A DNA stretch of 64,000 nt from Alteribacillus persepolensis (GTDB lineage: Bacteria; Bacillota; Bacilli; Bacillales; Marinococcaceae): NCBI RefSeq assembly GCF_900099605.1, contig NZ_FNDK01000008.1:62001-126000 (forward strand), written 5' to 3'. Shown piece after piece: positions 9,104-17,658 of the stretch. Each line of letters opens with the position of its first letter. Position 1 is the first letter of the stretch. Under the pieces are notes generated by a model. It was not told where the DNA came from. It searched no databases and was given only the letters and a program-made list of their open reading frames with translations. Both the position numbers and the translations under genes were made by a program.

Positions 9104-9676
9104 TGCCCGATCTCCCCTTTTTGTCAAAATTTCTTTTAAGCTTGTATGGAGCAGTAACATGAGTTCATCTAGAAACGTTTCACGCGTTTCGGCCTCGCAT
9201 ACAGCAAGGGTGTAGTAAAAGTGGCTGTTGATAACATTAGCCCAAAGACCTGCATCTGTATCAGCTTTTATTTCTTTACGTTTTATTCCAACCTCCAACA
9301 GTTCATGCCATGTTTCTAACAGTAAGGACTGCTGTTCAATGACACGCTGCCAAACACGGCGGGTCAATGCTGGGTTAAAATGATATTCGCCAAGAAAGAA
9401 GCTGATATGTGCACGCAGCTTCGAAATGAACGTCACTCTGTTGAGGCCGTATGTGTGTAAATAATCATCTACTTGATGAAGCCGGTCTTCAGCCAAAGCT
9501 TCCATAATTGACTCTTTCGTTGGAAAGTAGTTAAAAAATGTTCCTTTTGCTATATCCGCTGCTTCTGTGATTTCTTGAACGGTTGTGTCATCAAATCCTT
9601 TCTCACGAAAGAGAGAAACAGCTGCTTTTAATATGTTTTCCCTAGTTTGCTGTTTTTTTTCAGTTCTTTTCATCAT
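8033..9676 (-). CDS. TetR-family repressor fused in frame to type II NADH dehydrogenase (YutJ)
   Basis: One uninterrupted 547-codon frame. Residues 1-191 are a complete TetR/AcrR regulator: the helix-turn-helix lies at about residues 15-60 (ILKAAVSLFREKGF, then DIAKGTFFNYFPTK), followed by an all-helical ligand domain of normal length. Residues 192-547 match the whole of YutJ, an NDH-2-like FAD enzyme: MVIVGGGYGGMRIL near 195, GAGLSGVEVASEL near 355 and VVGDCASLPHAPSAQLAEGQ near 465. No stop separates them. At the junction a good internal ribosome site and ATG (9103) would make the enzyme alone. Loss of one base in the A5G4 run at 9114-9122 would put a TGA over that ATG, the classic ATGA gene overlap. 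It may therefore be a true fusion, a recent frameshift or a sequence error. Confidence 0.85.
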   Translation of the reverse strand: MMKRTEKKQQTRENILKAAVSLFREKGFDDTTVQEITEAADIAKGTFFNYFPTKESIMEALAEDRLHQVDDYLHTYGLNRVTFISKLRAHISFFLGEYHFNPALTRRVWQRVIEQQSLLLETWHELLEVGIKRKEIKADTDAGLWANVINSHFYYTLAVCEAETRETFLDELMLLLHTSLKEILTKRGDRAMKKMVIVGGGYGGMRILQRLLPNDLPDDIELVLVDKLPYHCFKTEYYALAAGTESDHEVRVPFPQHERLSLHFGTVDAIDRENRQIIMKGEEPVSYDILVIGLGCEDKYHGVPGAEENTYSIQSMENTRRTYEALNNLPAQSIVSIVGAGLSGVEVASELRESRSDLHIKLFDRGETILPMFPKRLSNYVQNWFEKHEVDVISNSNITKVEKSGLYNHDEFIKSDAIIWTAGIQPNKVVRDLDVEKDEKGRVVLTPHHHLPDDEHTFVVGDCASLPHAPSAQLAEGQADQIATVLKKRWNNETLPEELPKIKLKGVLGSLGKKHGFGVMGDTALTGRVARLLKSGVLWMYKHHSGV

Positions 9677-9713
9677 TTGATTCTCCTATGTACGGGCGGA
9701 TATATTAAAAAAA

Positions 9714-9725
9714 TGACCTTGGTCA
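9714..9725. promoter_or_regulatory. Palindromic operator for the TetR-type repressor
   Basis: TGACCTTGGTCA is a perfect 12-base palindrome, 37 bases upstream of the tetR start codon and at about +1 to +12 of the predicted transcript. TGACC/GGTCA palindromes are common TetR-family operators, so autorepression is likely. Confidence 0.65.
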
Positions 9726-9731
9726 CCCAAA

Positions 9732-9760
9732 ATTATAACGATTCTGTGAAGAGTTTACAA
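9732..9760 (-). promoter_or_regulatory. Promoter of the tetR-yutJ fusion gene
   Basis: Minus strand: TTGTAA (9755-9760), 17-base spacer, TATAAT (9732-9737). The predicted start site falls in the operator palindrome. Confidence 0.7.
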
Positions 9761-9890
9761 CAGTCCGTCAAGAAAAATTTGGAGTGATGAAAATATGTGG
9801 TTAGCATACTAGAGAAGAAACATGATACATGTTGACTTATTAAACTTGCAGCGATAGGATAATGAAAGACCCATAAAGAGGTGAATAGAC

Positions 9891-10127
9891 ATGAGGCCGA
9901 TTATAGAATTTTGTTTAAGTAATCTGGCGAGTGGAACACAAGAAGTAAAAGAAGAGCTGGAAAAAGATCCTAACCTCGACATTATTGAATACGGCTGCCT
10001 GGGTAACTGCGGGCAATGCGCAGTCAGCATGTATGCACTAGTTAATGGTGAAGTGGTGGAAGGAGACTCGCCGGACGAACTAATTTCAAATATTTATCAG
10101 CATTTGGAAGAGAATCCAATGTTTTAA
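9891..10127 (+). CDS. yuzB: YuzB, DUF1450 protein with four conserved cysteines
   Basis: 78-residue cytoplasmic protein like B. subtilis YuzB (DUF1450). Cysteines C8, C36, C40 and C43 (EFCLSN and [10 protein letters not shown]) resemble the cluster ligands of thioredoxin-like [2Fe-2S] ferredoxins, so an Fe-S or metal role is plausible but unproven. The start ATG follows AAAGAGGTG. It is divergent from the tetR-yutJ fusion and followed by its own terminator. Confidence 0.87.
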   Translation: MRPIIEFCLSNLASGTQEVKEELEKDPNLDIIEYGCLGNCGQCAVSMYALVNGEVVEGDSPDELISNIYQHLEENPMF

Positions 10128-10134
10128 TATATCA

Positions 10135-10179
10135 GCTGTTTCCTAGGCACGGCTTAGGAAACAGCTTCATTTTTTATTT
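10135..10179 (+). terminator. Terminator of yuzB
   Basis: GCTGTTTCCTA (10135-10145) pairs with TAGGAAACAGC (10155-10165), followed by a T-rich tail. Confidence 0.85.
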
Positions 10180-10486
10180 TGTCAGGAGCATTGACAACAA
10201 AGTAAGAAATAAACGTATGGTAAGCACCATGGAAGCAGTGCGTTGTTTTTGTCCCACTGGCGGAAAAGAAGAAAATTTCAGCGTGGATAAATGAGCAAAG
10301 CTGTTAAAATCGTTAACGATGTCCATAGACGTTCAAGGAGGACGCTTACGGACTCACAAGACGGGGGCTCCTTCCCCTTAGCTGAACTTTCTTCTTTCAG
10401 GATGACAGCCAATTATTCCTTAGACACTGTTTTACTCACGATAAGCCAGCGTTTATAATTTACATAACGGTGAAGAAGAGGAGAGG
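10180..10486. other. Gene-free gap before the dapF operon
   Basis: About 300 bases with no supported ORF. It includes a GC-richer stretch near 10340-10400 with CTTAGCTGAA, a motif shared with the 7.3 kb and 15.9 kb repeat regions, so it may hold a decayed copy. No clear promoter for the following gene was recognised. Confidence 0.4.
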
Positions 10487-10492
10487 GTGAAG

Positions 10493-10747
10493 ATGGAGCT
10501 TATTCCATTTGAAAATACCTGGCCCTATGAAAAATTGGGAAACGACATTTATATTGAGAAATGTCCGTACTGCAGCGAAGACCATGTGTTAACGGACTTA
10601 AAAGTAGATGATGTAGAGGAAATGAAAGATGAAGTAAAAAAGTTATTGGTGATGCCATGTTGTCATGCGAATATGACTATTATTCAAGCTGATGATGACT
10701 ATTTTTGGACGACAGAACCATTAAGAAAACGAGGGGACAAACGATGA
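10493..10747 (+). CDS. Small protein with CPYC and CCH motifs, function unknown
   Basis: 84-residue acidic cytoplasmic protein I do not recognise. Its visible features are [13 protein letters not shown] near residue 24 and VMPCCHANM near residue 55, a spacing that could bind zinc. It starts at ATG 10493, 7 bases after AGGAGAGG; a GTG two codons upstream is possible. Its stop overlaps the dapF start (ATGA at 10744-10747), so the two are likely translationally coupled, which argues that the ORF is real. Confidence 0.75.
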   Translation: MELIPFENTWPYEKLGNDIYIEKCPYCSEDHVLTDLKVDDVEEMKDEVKKLLVMPCCHANMTIIQADDDYFWTTEPLRKRGDKR

Positions 10748-11595
10748 AATTCACAAAAATGCATGGTTTAGGCAATAGCTATATTTATGTAAATGTTTTC
10801 GAGGAAACGCTGAAAGAAGAAGAATTGCCGGAATTAGCAGTCAATGTTTCAAACAAAAACACAGGCATCGGTTCCGACGGAATGATTTTAATTGGTCCAT
10901 CGGAAACAGAGGATATTCAAATGCGTATCTTTAATGCCGATGGATCCGAAGCTAAAAATTGTGGAAATGGGCTTCGTTCTGTTGCGAAATATGCATATGA
11001 AAATCAACTTGTAAAAAAAGAATCCTTTACCGTTGAAACACTAGGGGGAGCGGTAAAAGCTCATGTTTATCCAAGCAATGATAATAAGACAGTGGAACGT
11101 ATTGCTGTCGATATGGGGGCTCCTCGCCTGTATAAAAAGGATATACCGATGAAAGGCGAACCACATACTACAACGGTTGATGAAGCAATAGAGGTCGATG
11201 GTCAGATACTTATGATGACAGCAGTGTCAATGGGGAATCCGCATGCCGTTTTTTTCGTGGATAATATAACCCAAGCTCCAGTAGAACAGATAGGCCCGCT
11301 GCTTGAAAAAGATGATATGTTTCCTGAATCCGCTAACATTGAATTTGTCGAAATGGTGTCGGAAAACGAAATGCATTTTCGTGTGTGGGAAAGAGGATCC
11401 GGCATTACGCAAGCGTGCGGGACAGGAGCCTGTGCGGCAGTTGTAGCAGCTATTTTAACAAACCGTACAAAGAAAGGTATACCGGTAACAGTGCACTTGC
11501 TCGGAGGCGATTTGGAAATTATCTGGACGGAAAACAACAGCGTGTGGATGACGGGTCCGGCGGTCACTATTGGCCATGGAGAATATAAAAAGTAG
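10744..11595 (+). CDS. dapF: Diaminopimelate epimerase
   Basis: Converts LL- to meso-diaminopimelate for lysine and peptidoglycan. 283 residues, as in B. subtilis DapF. The two catalytic cysteines lie in NCGNGLR near residue 73 and ACGTGA near residue 220, with [12 protein letters not shown] at the N-terminus and the substrate loops RIFNADGSE and WERGSGIT. The start is ATG 10744, preceded by GAGGGG. It overlaps the small Cys-rich ORF by 4 bases. Confidence 0.97.
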   Translation: MKFTKMHGLGNSYIYVNVFEETLKEEELPELAVNVSNKNTGIGSDGMILIGPSETEDIQMRIFNADGSEAKNCGNGLRSVAKYAYENQLVKKESFTVETLGGAVKAHVYPSNDNKTVERIAVDMGAPRLYKKDIPMKGEPHTTTVDEAIEVDGQILMMTAVSMGNPHAVFFVDNITQAPVEQIGPLLEKDDMFPESANIEFVEMVSENEMHFRVWERGSGITQACGTGACAAVVAAILTNRTKKGIPVTVHLLGGDLEIIWTENNSVWMTGPAVTIGHGEYKK

Positions 11596-11680
11596 AAAAT
11601 ATGTAGTCTGTCTTGAACACTTTGCCATACAAAAAAATTGTGTTTGTGTGCGGCGGTGCGGTAAAATACAGGAAGTTTCA

Positions 11681-11935
11681 ATGATGAAGGGAAGGAGAAT
11701 GGGTGAGGGGATGGATGACGTGAAGGGAAAGCAATTAGAAGAATTGCGATGTAAAATGACGCAGGCTGCTGAGTTGTATGGGATGAATCATCCAATTGTT
11801 TTACATTATAGTCAATGTATTGATCAAATGCACAACAAGCTGCTTCAATCCAGCCATTCTTCTTTTTTCTCTAACGGCAAACGGGTCAAGGCAACTCATT
11901 TGAAAACTAGGCAGAAACACGATATACTCGCATAA
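11681..11935 (+). CDS. Spo0E-like sporulation regulatory protein
   Basis: Small helical protein of the Spo0E aspartyl-phosphate phosphatase family, which dephosphorylates Spo0A~P and delays sporulation. The family signature SQxxD is seen in HYSQCIDQMHNKLL, preceded by the usual helix KQLEELRCKMTQAAELYG and HPIV. The start is uncertain: ATG 11681 (84 aa, AGGAAG 5 bases upstream) or ATG 11711 (74 aa). It stands alone between dapF and yutM. Confidence 0.8.
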   Translation: MMKGRRMGEGMDDVKGKQLEELRCKMTQAAELYGMNHPIVLHYSQCIDQMHNKLLQSSHSSFFSNGKRVKATHLKTRQKHDILA

Positions 11936-11977
11936 AAGATATTGTATCTCCGACAATTAAGTAAGAAGGAGGTTTTC

Positions 11978-12334
11978 ATGTTGATTACTATTACAGATGC
12001 TGCGATTGAGCATGTGAAGCATATGATGGAAGAAGAAGGCGATAATAATTTGAAGCTGCGCGTAGGCGTAAAAGGCGGGGGATGCAGCGGTCTTTCCTAT
12101 GGTATGGGGTTTGATAAGCAAGTAGAAGATACCGATACTATTCAAGAAAAGAACGGCGTTCAAGTTCTCATTGATGAAGAAAGTGCTCCGCTTTTAAACG
12201 GAACGGTGATTGATTATAAAGAAAACTTGATGGGCGGCGGTTTTACAATCGACAATCCTAATGCCATTGCTTCTTGCGGTTGTGGATCTTCATTTAAGAC
12301 AGCAACAAATACAGGTACCCCAGAGGATTGTTAG
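11978..12334 (+). CDS. yutM: HesB/IscA-type Fe-S carrier YutM
   Basis: A-type carrier that delivers Fe-S clusters to apoproteins. 118 residues. The three ligand cysteines are C36 in GGGCSGLSYGMGF and the CGCGSSF pair near the C-terminus, with FTIDNPNA before it. The start at ATG 11978 follows AAGGAGG; an upstream in-frame ATG at 11942 lacks a ribosome site and adds a tail absent from the family. Its terminator follows directly. Confidence 0.94.
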   Translation: MLITITDAAIEHVKHMMEEEGDNNLKLRVGVKGGGCSGLSYGMGFDKQVEDTDTIQEKNGVQVLIDEESAPLLNGTVIDYKENLMGGGFTIDNPNAIASCGCGSSFKTATNTGTPEDC

Positions 12335-12344
12335 TAAGCAGACG

Positions 12345-12390
12345 ACAACCCCTTTCGGTTTTTTATAACTGAAAGGGGTTGTCTTTCTTT
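12345..12390 (+). terminator. Terminator of yutM
   Basis: ACAACCCCTTTC pairs with GAAAGGGGTTGT (ending 12382), then CTTTCTTTT. Confidence 0.85.
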
Positions 12391-12453
12391 TGCACAGGCA
12401 GCATAGAAAACGAAGATGTATCGATGTTTTTCTTGTTTTAGAAGGATGCAAAG

Positions 12454-13446
12454 TTAAAACATATGAGAGCTGTGACCAGGCTGCAAGCGTGCATTTGGGT
12501 CAATATAAGCTTTTGCATTGTTTACTGCTGTTGGAGCTTCGCCGAATCCGGTCGCAATCAGCTTTACTTTTCCATCATACGTGGAAACGTCACCAGCAGC
12601 GTAAATACCTTTAATATTTGTCTCCATTTTAGAGTTTACGCGAATCGAATTTTTCTCAATCTCAAGCCCCCACTCTTTGATTGGTCCAAGTGATGAGATA
12701 AACCCGTAGTTAACGATTAGGGAATCAACATCTATTGTTTGTTCGCGGTCTCCTTTAACCTCTTCAAGAACAACTTGATCAATTTTTTCTCCATCGCCGG
12801 CGAGGTCTTTGACTTGGTAAGGGGTAAGAATGTTTACGTTTGATTGTTTTAACTGTTCAACACTATGTTCATGGGCACGGAATTTATCACGTCGATGGAC
12901 AAGGGTTACATCTGCAATCGGATCAAGCATATTAGCCCAGTCTACAGCCGAGTCACCGCCGCCGCAAATCATCACTTTTTGTCCAGCAAATTCTTGCAGG
13001 TCTTTGACAAAATAGTGGAGGTTACTGTCCTCGTACGATTCCGCATCTTCTATCTTAAGCTTGCGGGGTTGAAAGGCTCCAACACCTGCAGTAATAATGA
13101 TCGTTTTTGAATAGTGTGTTTCTTTATCGGTTTGCAGTTCAAAAATGTCGTCATCATCTTTTGTAACATTCATAACGGATTGATCGAGAACAACCGTTGT
13201 GGAGTCAAATGTGTGCATCTGTTCAACTAAATTGTCAACAAGTTCTTGCGCACGTACTTTAGGAAAGCCAGCTACATCATAAATATATTTTTCAGGGTAC
13301 AGAGCGGAAAGCTGGCCGCCAAGTTGAGGCATGCTTTCAATGATTTTTACTTTGGCTTGCCGCATACCTCCATAAAAAGCGGTGAATAATCCTGTTGGGC
13401 CGCCACCGATGATCGTTATATCGTATACATCATTTTCTACGGTCAT
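12454..13446 (-). CDS. yumC: Ferredoxin/flavodoxin-NADP reductase, thioredoxin reductase-like
   Basis: FAD enzyme that moves electrons between NADPH and ferredoxin or flavodoxin. 330 residues, near-identical in layout to B. subtilis YumC: FAD motif [19 protein letters not shown] at the N-terminus, [11 protein letters not shown] near 65, NADPH motif [11 protein letters not shown] near 165, and [21 protein letters not shown] near 290. It lacks the CxxC redox pair of thioredoxin reductases, as expected. The start is ATG 13446 after GGAGGTGG. Divergent from yumB. Confidence 0.96.
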   Translation of the reverse strand: MTVENDVYDITIIGGGPTGLFTAFYGGMRQAKVKIIESMPQLGGQLSALYPEKYIYDVAGFPKVRAQELVDNLVEQMHTFDSTTVVLDQSVMNVTKDDDDIFELQTDKETHYSKTIIITAGVGAFQPRKLKIEDAESYEDSNLHYFVKDLQEFAGQKVMICGGGDSAVDWANMLDPIADVTLVHRRDKFRAHEHSVEQLKQSNVNILTPYQVKDLAGDGEKIDQVVLEEVKGDREQTIDVDSLIVNYGFISSLGPIKEWGLEIEKNSIRVNSKMETNIKGIYAAGDVSTYDGKVKLIATGFGEAPTAVNNAKAYIDPNARLQPGHSSHMF

Positions 13447-13696
13447 TTGTGCCACCTCCAAATTTAAAAACTTATCTTCTATTATAATCATATCGTTTTT
13501 CTTTTTAAAAGGAAGAGCTTTTTTGAAAAAAGAATAAATAATATCTCATATGAGCAAGTTTTAAAAAAAGGTTGAAAAACATAAGAAAAAGAAATATCAT
13601 TATACATGTGATTTATCAGTCCTTTATTTATCCATACTAATACTGTAATGATGTAAATATCGTCCTTGAAAAGCGGCGATTTTTCTTCGTACTCGT

Positions 13697-13714
13697 TCGT
13701 GAAATTTATCACAA
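13697..13714. promoter_or_regulatory. Candidate Rex operator upstream of yumB
   Basis: TCGTGAAATTTATCACAA matches the Rex consensus TTGTGAA-4-TTCACAA at 12 of 14 fixed positions. Rex senses NADH/NAD+ and controls NADH dehydrogenase genes in Bacillus. It lies 60 bases before the yumB start; the promoter was not placed with confidence. Confidence 0.5.
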
Positions 13715-13774
13715 GCATGGCGGTTACTGCTTTTGTCTTGGAGAAATATAAACATAAAATGGATGTGATTTAAA

Positions 13775-14980
13775 ATGGCCACAAAACCTAATGTGTTGAT
13801 TTTAGGTGCTGGTTACGGCGGCATGGTAACAGCGACTAAGATCACGAAACAACTTGGGCATAACGATGCAAATGTAACCTTGGTGAGCAAGCACAATTAC
13901 CATTATCAAACTACGTGGCTGCATGAACCAGCTGCAGGTACACTTCATCATGACCGTACAAGAATGCCGATTGATAACGTGATTGACCGAAACAAAATAA
14001 ACTTTATCCAAGATGAAGTCGTTAAAATTAACAAAGAAGATAATACAGTATCGTTAAAAGAAAACGAAGATGTGGAATATGATTATCTCGTGACAGCATT
14101 AGGCGCTGTTCCGGAAACGTTTGGTGTTCCTGGTGTCTTTGAACATTCTTTTAATAAATGGACGGTCAATGGTGCTAGAGAGATGAAAGAACATATTGAG
14201 TATATGTTTGCTCGGTATCACAATGAGGAAGATCCTAAAGATGATCTTTTAACGTTTATCGTAGCAGGTGCAGGGTTTACTGGTATTGAGTTCATTGGAG
14301 AATTGAGCGAGCGTGTTCCTGACTTATGCAAAGAATACGACATTCCAAAGAACAAAGTGAAAATGTATGTCATTGAAGCTGCACCAACAGCATTACCAGG
14401 TTTTGATCCTGAATTAGTAGAGTATGCCATGAATTTACTTGAAAATCGTGGTGTGGAGTTTAAAATTAACATGCCAATCAGTGAAGTGAAAGAAGACGGC
14501 GTTGTGCTAAAAGATGGAGAGGAAATTAAATCGGCAACGGTTGTATGGGCAACGGGTGTCCGTGGTAATCCGGTTATTGAAGAATCTGGATTTGAAAATA
14601 TGCGGGGACGTGTAAAAGTAGACCCTGACCTGCGTGCACCAGGCCATGACAACATTTTTATTATCGGTGACTGCTCGCTTGTTATTAATGAGGAGGCGGA
14701 TCGTCCTTATCCGCCAACGGCACAAATCGCTATGCAGCAAGCAGAGACTGTCGCTAAAAACCTCCGAGCTCTCATTAAAGGGGAACAGCTCAGTGAATTT
14801 ACACCAGATATTAAAGGAACCGTAGCATCACTTGGCGGCAAAGAAGCCATTGGCGTTGTCGGAAACAAAAAATTATTTGGTACATCTGCAAACTTTATGA
14901 AAAAAATGATTGATAATCGTTACCTGTGGATCTTGGGTGGCATCGGCCTGACACTTAAAAAAGGAAAAAATCCATTTTAA
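13775..14980 (+). CDS. yumB: Type II NADH dehydrogenase-like flavoprotein YumB
   Basis: 401-residue NDH-2 family protein, closest in pattern to B. subtilis YumB. FAD motif [11 protein letters not shown] near residue 10, [16 protein letters not shown] near 45, NADH motif [15 protein letters not shown] near 165, FIIGDCSLV near 300 and [13 protein letters not shown] near 315; the C-terminal [17 protein letters not shown] is the likely membrane-docking helix. It donates electrons to menaquinone without proton pumping. The start ATG follows GGATGTGAT. It is the second NDH-2 gene in the window besides yutJ, and may be under Rex control. Confidence 0.93.
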   Translation: MATKPNVLILGAGYGGMVTATKITKQLGHNDANVTLVSKHNYHYQTTWLHEPAAGTLHHDRTRMPIDNVIDRNKINFIQDEVVKINKEDNTVSLKENEDVEYDYLVTALGAVPETFGVPGVFEHSFNKWTVNGAREMKEHIEYMFARYHNEEDPKDDLLTFIVAGAGFTGIEFIGELSERVPDLCKEYDIPKNKVKMYVIEAAPTALPGFDPELVEYAMNLLENRGVEFKINMPISEVKEDGVVLKDGEEIKSATVVWATGVRGNPVIEESGFENMRGRVKVDPDLRAPGHDNIFIIGDCSLVINEEADRPYPPTAQIAMQQAETVAKNLRALIKGEQLSEFTPDIKGTVASLGGKEAIGVVGNKKLFGTSANFMKKMIDNRYLWILGGIGLTLKKGKNPF

Positions 14981-14993
14981 ATAAAGGTAAAGG

Positions 14994-15035
14994 AGGCTGT
15001 CTTAAAAGGGATTTTCTCTCTTAGACAGCCTTTTC
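14994..15035 (+). terminator. Terminator of yumB
   Basis: AGGCTGTCTTAA pairs with TTAGACAGCCT across a short loop, followed by TTTTCTG. Confidence 0.8.
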
Positions 15036-15403
15036 TGTGTTTAGCCTGCTGGCTTTTAGCATTGACGGGAAAGTATCAAACCTTAAGGAAATCTCCGTAT
15101 ATGTGCAACGAGGCAATTTACGGGACCGCAGGCCGGGAGTCCGTTCAGTTTAGGATATGCTGCTGTCTGCGTTGTACGTTCTTAACGGAAGTCCTTCTCT
15201 TCAGCCAAGGTTTCTTTATCTATTATGAGCAATGCAAAGACAGTGGTTTTCGTTATAAAATAGTTGGGGGAGAAAGTGACGAATGAGACGGCCCCTTTTG
15301 TTTGAAGAGAAGGAGAAAAGGGAGAGTGTCACACTTTCGACATACCAATGGTGTATAATAGACGTAATAAAATGTGAAAGCAGGTTATGGGGGTGTTTCA
15401 CAA
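15036..15403. other. Gap between yumB and yuiB
   Basis: No supported gene. A -10-like TATAAT is at 15354-15359 without a good -35; it is the most likely place for the yuiB start of transcription. A frame from 15283 with a ribosome-like site runs antiphase into yuiB and was not accepted. Confidence 0.4.
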
Positions 15404-15733
15404 ATGGGCGGCATAGGGAGCCTTCCTCAGTTAATTATATCTATGATGCTGTTTTTATTACTGTTTTTTGGGATCGGGTTTCTCTTAAATATGATTCTGC
15501 GTTCTACTTGGGTTATGGCGGTATTATATCCTCTTGTTGTTGTAGCTATTATTGATAATGTGAGTGTATTTGATTATATTTTATCACCAGCATCATCATT
15601 TCAGGCATTAGGGCAAGACATTATGTCTTTGCAAGTGGTTGATATTATTATTTTAACTTGTGGAATGGCAGGAGCTGTTATTGCAGGAATAGCTATCAGA
15701 ATGCTGCGTGTCCGCGGTTATCAGATGTTTTGA
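15404..15733 (+). CDS. yuiB: YuiB-like small membrane protein
   Basis: About 109 residues with three predicted membrane helices: SLPQLIISMMLFLLLFFGIGF, a central VMAVLYPLVVVAII, and a C-terminal VVDIIILTCGMAGAVIAGIAI, ending RVRGYQMF. It resembles YuiB of Bacillus, whose function is unknown. The start is ATG 15404 after GGGGGTG; a GTG at 15374 is in frame but has no ribosome site. The order yumC-yumB-yuiB-yuiC-yuiD follows the B. subtilis region. Confidence 0.82.
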   Translation: MGGIGSLPQLIISMMLFLLLFFGIGFLLNMILRSTWVMAVLYPLVVVAIIDNVSVFDYILSPASSFQALGQDIMSLQVVDIIILTCGMAGAVIAGIAIRMLRVRGYQMF

Positions 15734-15773
15734 GCGGGCAAGAGAGGCTGGGGCACAAGTATAGGAACCATAT

Positions 15774-15816
15774 AATAATCCGAACTGATTTATGAAAAAT
15801 CAGTTCGGATTATTTG
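15774..15816 (+). terminator. Terminator of yuiB
   Basis: Near-perfect 18-base stem AATAATCCGAACTGATTT with its complement from 15797, followed by TTTGTTTA. Confidence 0.85.
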
Positions 15817-15865
15817 TTTATCACAGGAATTTCTATCGCTGCTCTGTCAACATACGCCGCATTCC

Positions 15866-16020
15866 GCGGGCACGGCCTCAGCTAACTTGGTAAAGAACAG
15901 GCTTTTACCAAGTGGATCTTCGGATTGTGCTTCGGTGCACAGGACGTGTGCGTTCTTAGTAAAAGTTCCTTCACCGCAGCCGAACGTCCTCTTTCAAGGC
16001 GCTTGCACTTTTCTTAGTAT
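15866..16020. repeat. Dispersed intergenic repeat, copy A
   Basis: Shares with 26733-26865 the blocks CACAGGACGTGTGCGTTCTT, CACCGCAGCCGAACG and TCTTTCAAGG, each followed by a GCTTG(C)xCTTTTCTT end. It is GC-richer than the flanks and contains short hairpins (ACTTGGTAAA/TTTACCAAGT). No coding frame is supported. It is probably a non-autonomous repeat family of this genome. Confidence 0.6.
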
Positions 16021-16150
16021 ATCCCATTCACAGTCGGTAAGAAGCTTAAGGAAGCAAGCTGTGTTTATCTGAAACATAATGACTGCTTCTCTCACAGGAA
16101 TAATTTTTCTCTATTTGGAGATGATGTTTCTGTGAGAGGAGTGATAAGAA

Positions 16151-16822
16151 ATGGAAAAGAGGATCATCTTGATAAGAAGATTATCAATGTTTCTTTTTTT
16201 CGCGATTGCTGTTATGACAACGACGTCATATGTAACAAATGTAAAAGCACAAGAGCTGCCAGGGTATTTTTATGACTATATGAAAGGAGAAAATGCAGAA
16301 AACCAGGAAAAAAACATTTCGGATGTACCGGATAAGCGCGGAATAGACTATTACAAGCGCGGTATACAAGAAGATGATCCTGCATTTCGTGAAGAAGCAG
16401 AAACACTGTTTGAAGCGGAAGGTCCAACGGAAATGGTGACAGCGACAGGATATACAGCGGGATATGAATCAACGGGGAAAACAAAAGAGCATCCTGCTTA
16501 CGGAATCACTTATTCTGGGGTGAAAGTAAGGCGGGACCATGTCTCTACCATTGCTGCAGACCCAGAGCATTTTCCGATAGGAACGGTCTTATACATTCCT
16601 GAATACGGATATGGCGTAGTGGCTGATACTGGGTCTGCTATTAAAGGTAAAAAATTAGATTTATATTACGATACTGTGGAAGAAGTATACAATGAATGGG
16701 GCAAGCGCAACGTAGAAGTGCATGTTTTAAAAGTAGGAGACGGGACGCTTCAAGAGGAAGAGTTAATGACGCTTAATCAAGACGGCGCCTTGCCCGTTGC
16801 ACAGCAGCATTCATCTTTTTAA
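16151..16822 (+). CDS. yuiC: Secreted 3D-domain protein YuiC
   Basis: 223 residues. An N-terminal signal or anchor ([20 protein letters not shown]) is followed by a linker and a C-terminal 3D domain (about residues 95-200), the double-psi beta-barrel of the MltA/Sps muralytic family. The three Asp residues of the domain are visible in [25 protein letters not shown] and KLDLYYDT. It likely cleaves or binds peptidoglycan outside the membrane. ATG follows GAGAGGAGTGATAAGAA. Its own terminator was not recognised; it converges with the BtuF-like gene. Confidence 0.91.
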   Translation: MEKRIILIRRLSMFLFFAIAVMTTTSYVTNVKAQELPGYFYDYMKGENAENQEKNISDVPDKRGIDYYKRGIQEDDPAFREEAETLFEAEGPTEMVTATGYTAGYESTGKTKEHPAYGITYSGVKVRRDHVSTIAADPEHFPIGTVLYIPEYGYGVVADTGSAIKGKKLDLYYDTVEEVYNEWGKRNVEVHVLKVGDGTLQEEELMTLNQDGALPVAQQHSSF

Positions 16823-16823
16823 A

Positions 16824-17636
16824 TCAATGTTCTATAAATAAAGGGTCTTTATTGTTTGGATTTGGAAAAACGTCAGGATGCAAGCGGTAAGCAAGTTTTT
16901 GCAGTCCAATGATTAGACGTGGGGACGGCCTGCAGTACAGTGATTCTTCTAAAACATGAATGTTCCTTTCTCGCAAAGCTGTCATGGATGGCCAGCCTTC
17001 ACGTTTATAAAGCAGCTCGGGTTTGACTTTTTCTGTTAGAATCCCAACCCACGCTAAGCAGATATGATCAGGATTTAATTGTTTTATCTCTTCCCATGTC
17101 ACTTGACAGCTTGCTTCTGACCGGTTTTCTAAAACATTTTGGGCACCGGCAAGGCGGCTGATGGTTGTCAGCCAATTTGCGCCTCCCGGGCTGTAAGCTG
17201 GTTTCGGCCACCATTCCCAATATACCCGAATAGGTTTGCAGTTTGCGGCTTTTTGTTTATAATCACTTACTATGTGGTCCATACGGCTGACAACTGTTTG
17301 GGCTTTTTTGTATTGGCCGCAAGCATCACCGATATGAAGCAAATCCCGTCGAACATCATCTAGTGAGTTTGGAGAGGAAACGATGTACGGTAAACTTCGC
17401 GCTTTTAGTTTTTCAATGTTTTTTTCCATGCCTGGAACACTTAGAGAAGCAAGAATGACATCAGGCTGAAGTGCTTCAACTTTATCCATGTCAATGGAAA
17501 GGTCTGGTCCAACTTTTGGAAGGTTTTTAACTTCGCCGGGCCAATCAGAATAATCATCGACTCCAACTAATTGATTGGTTAGACCGAGGTAGGCAGCGAT
17601 TTCAGTGTTGCTTGGACACAGTGAAACAATTCGCAT
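16824..17636 (-). CDS. BtuF-like cobalamin/siderophore-binding protein without signal peptide
   Basis: 270-residue protein of the periplasmic-binding fold used by vitamin B12 and iron-siderophore ABC importers: RIVSLCPSNTEIAAYLGL at the start, then GVDDYSDWP, VGPDLSIDMDKVEALQPDVILA and the Trp-rich RVYWEWWPKPAYSPGGANW. It has no signal peptide or lipobox: the family core begins at residue 2, and the open frame upstream (to 17693) does not encode one. ATG 17636 follows AAGGGAG. No permease or ATPase gene is adjacent. Related lone cytosolic forms occur in Bacilli; the ligand is unknown. Confidence 0.82.
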   Translation of the reverse strand: MRIVSLCPSNTEIAAYLGLTNQLVGVDDYSDWPGEVKNLPKVGPDLSIDMDKVEALQPDVILASLSVPGMEKNIEKLKARSLPYIVSSPNSLDDVRRDLLHIGDACGQYKKAQTVVSRMDHIVSDYKQKAANCKPIRVYWEWWPKPAYSPGGANWLTTISRLAGAQNVLENRSEASCQVTWEEIKQLNPDHICLAWVGILTEKVKPELLYKREGWPSMTALRERNIHVLEESLYCRPSPRLIIGLQKLAYRLHPDVFPNPNNKDPLFIEH

Positions 17637-17658
17637 ATAATTCTCCCTTCTTCTTGAA

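Noticed and set aside
15283-15555. 90-codon frame with GGGGGAG before its ATG
   Set aside because: Overlaps yuiB in another frame, low-quality Cys/Trp-rich protein, no family match; YuiB membrane pattern is convincing.
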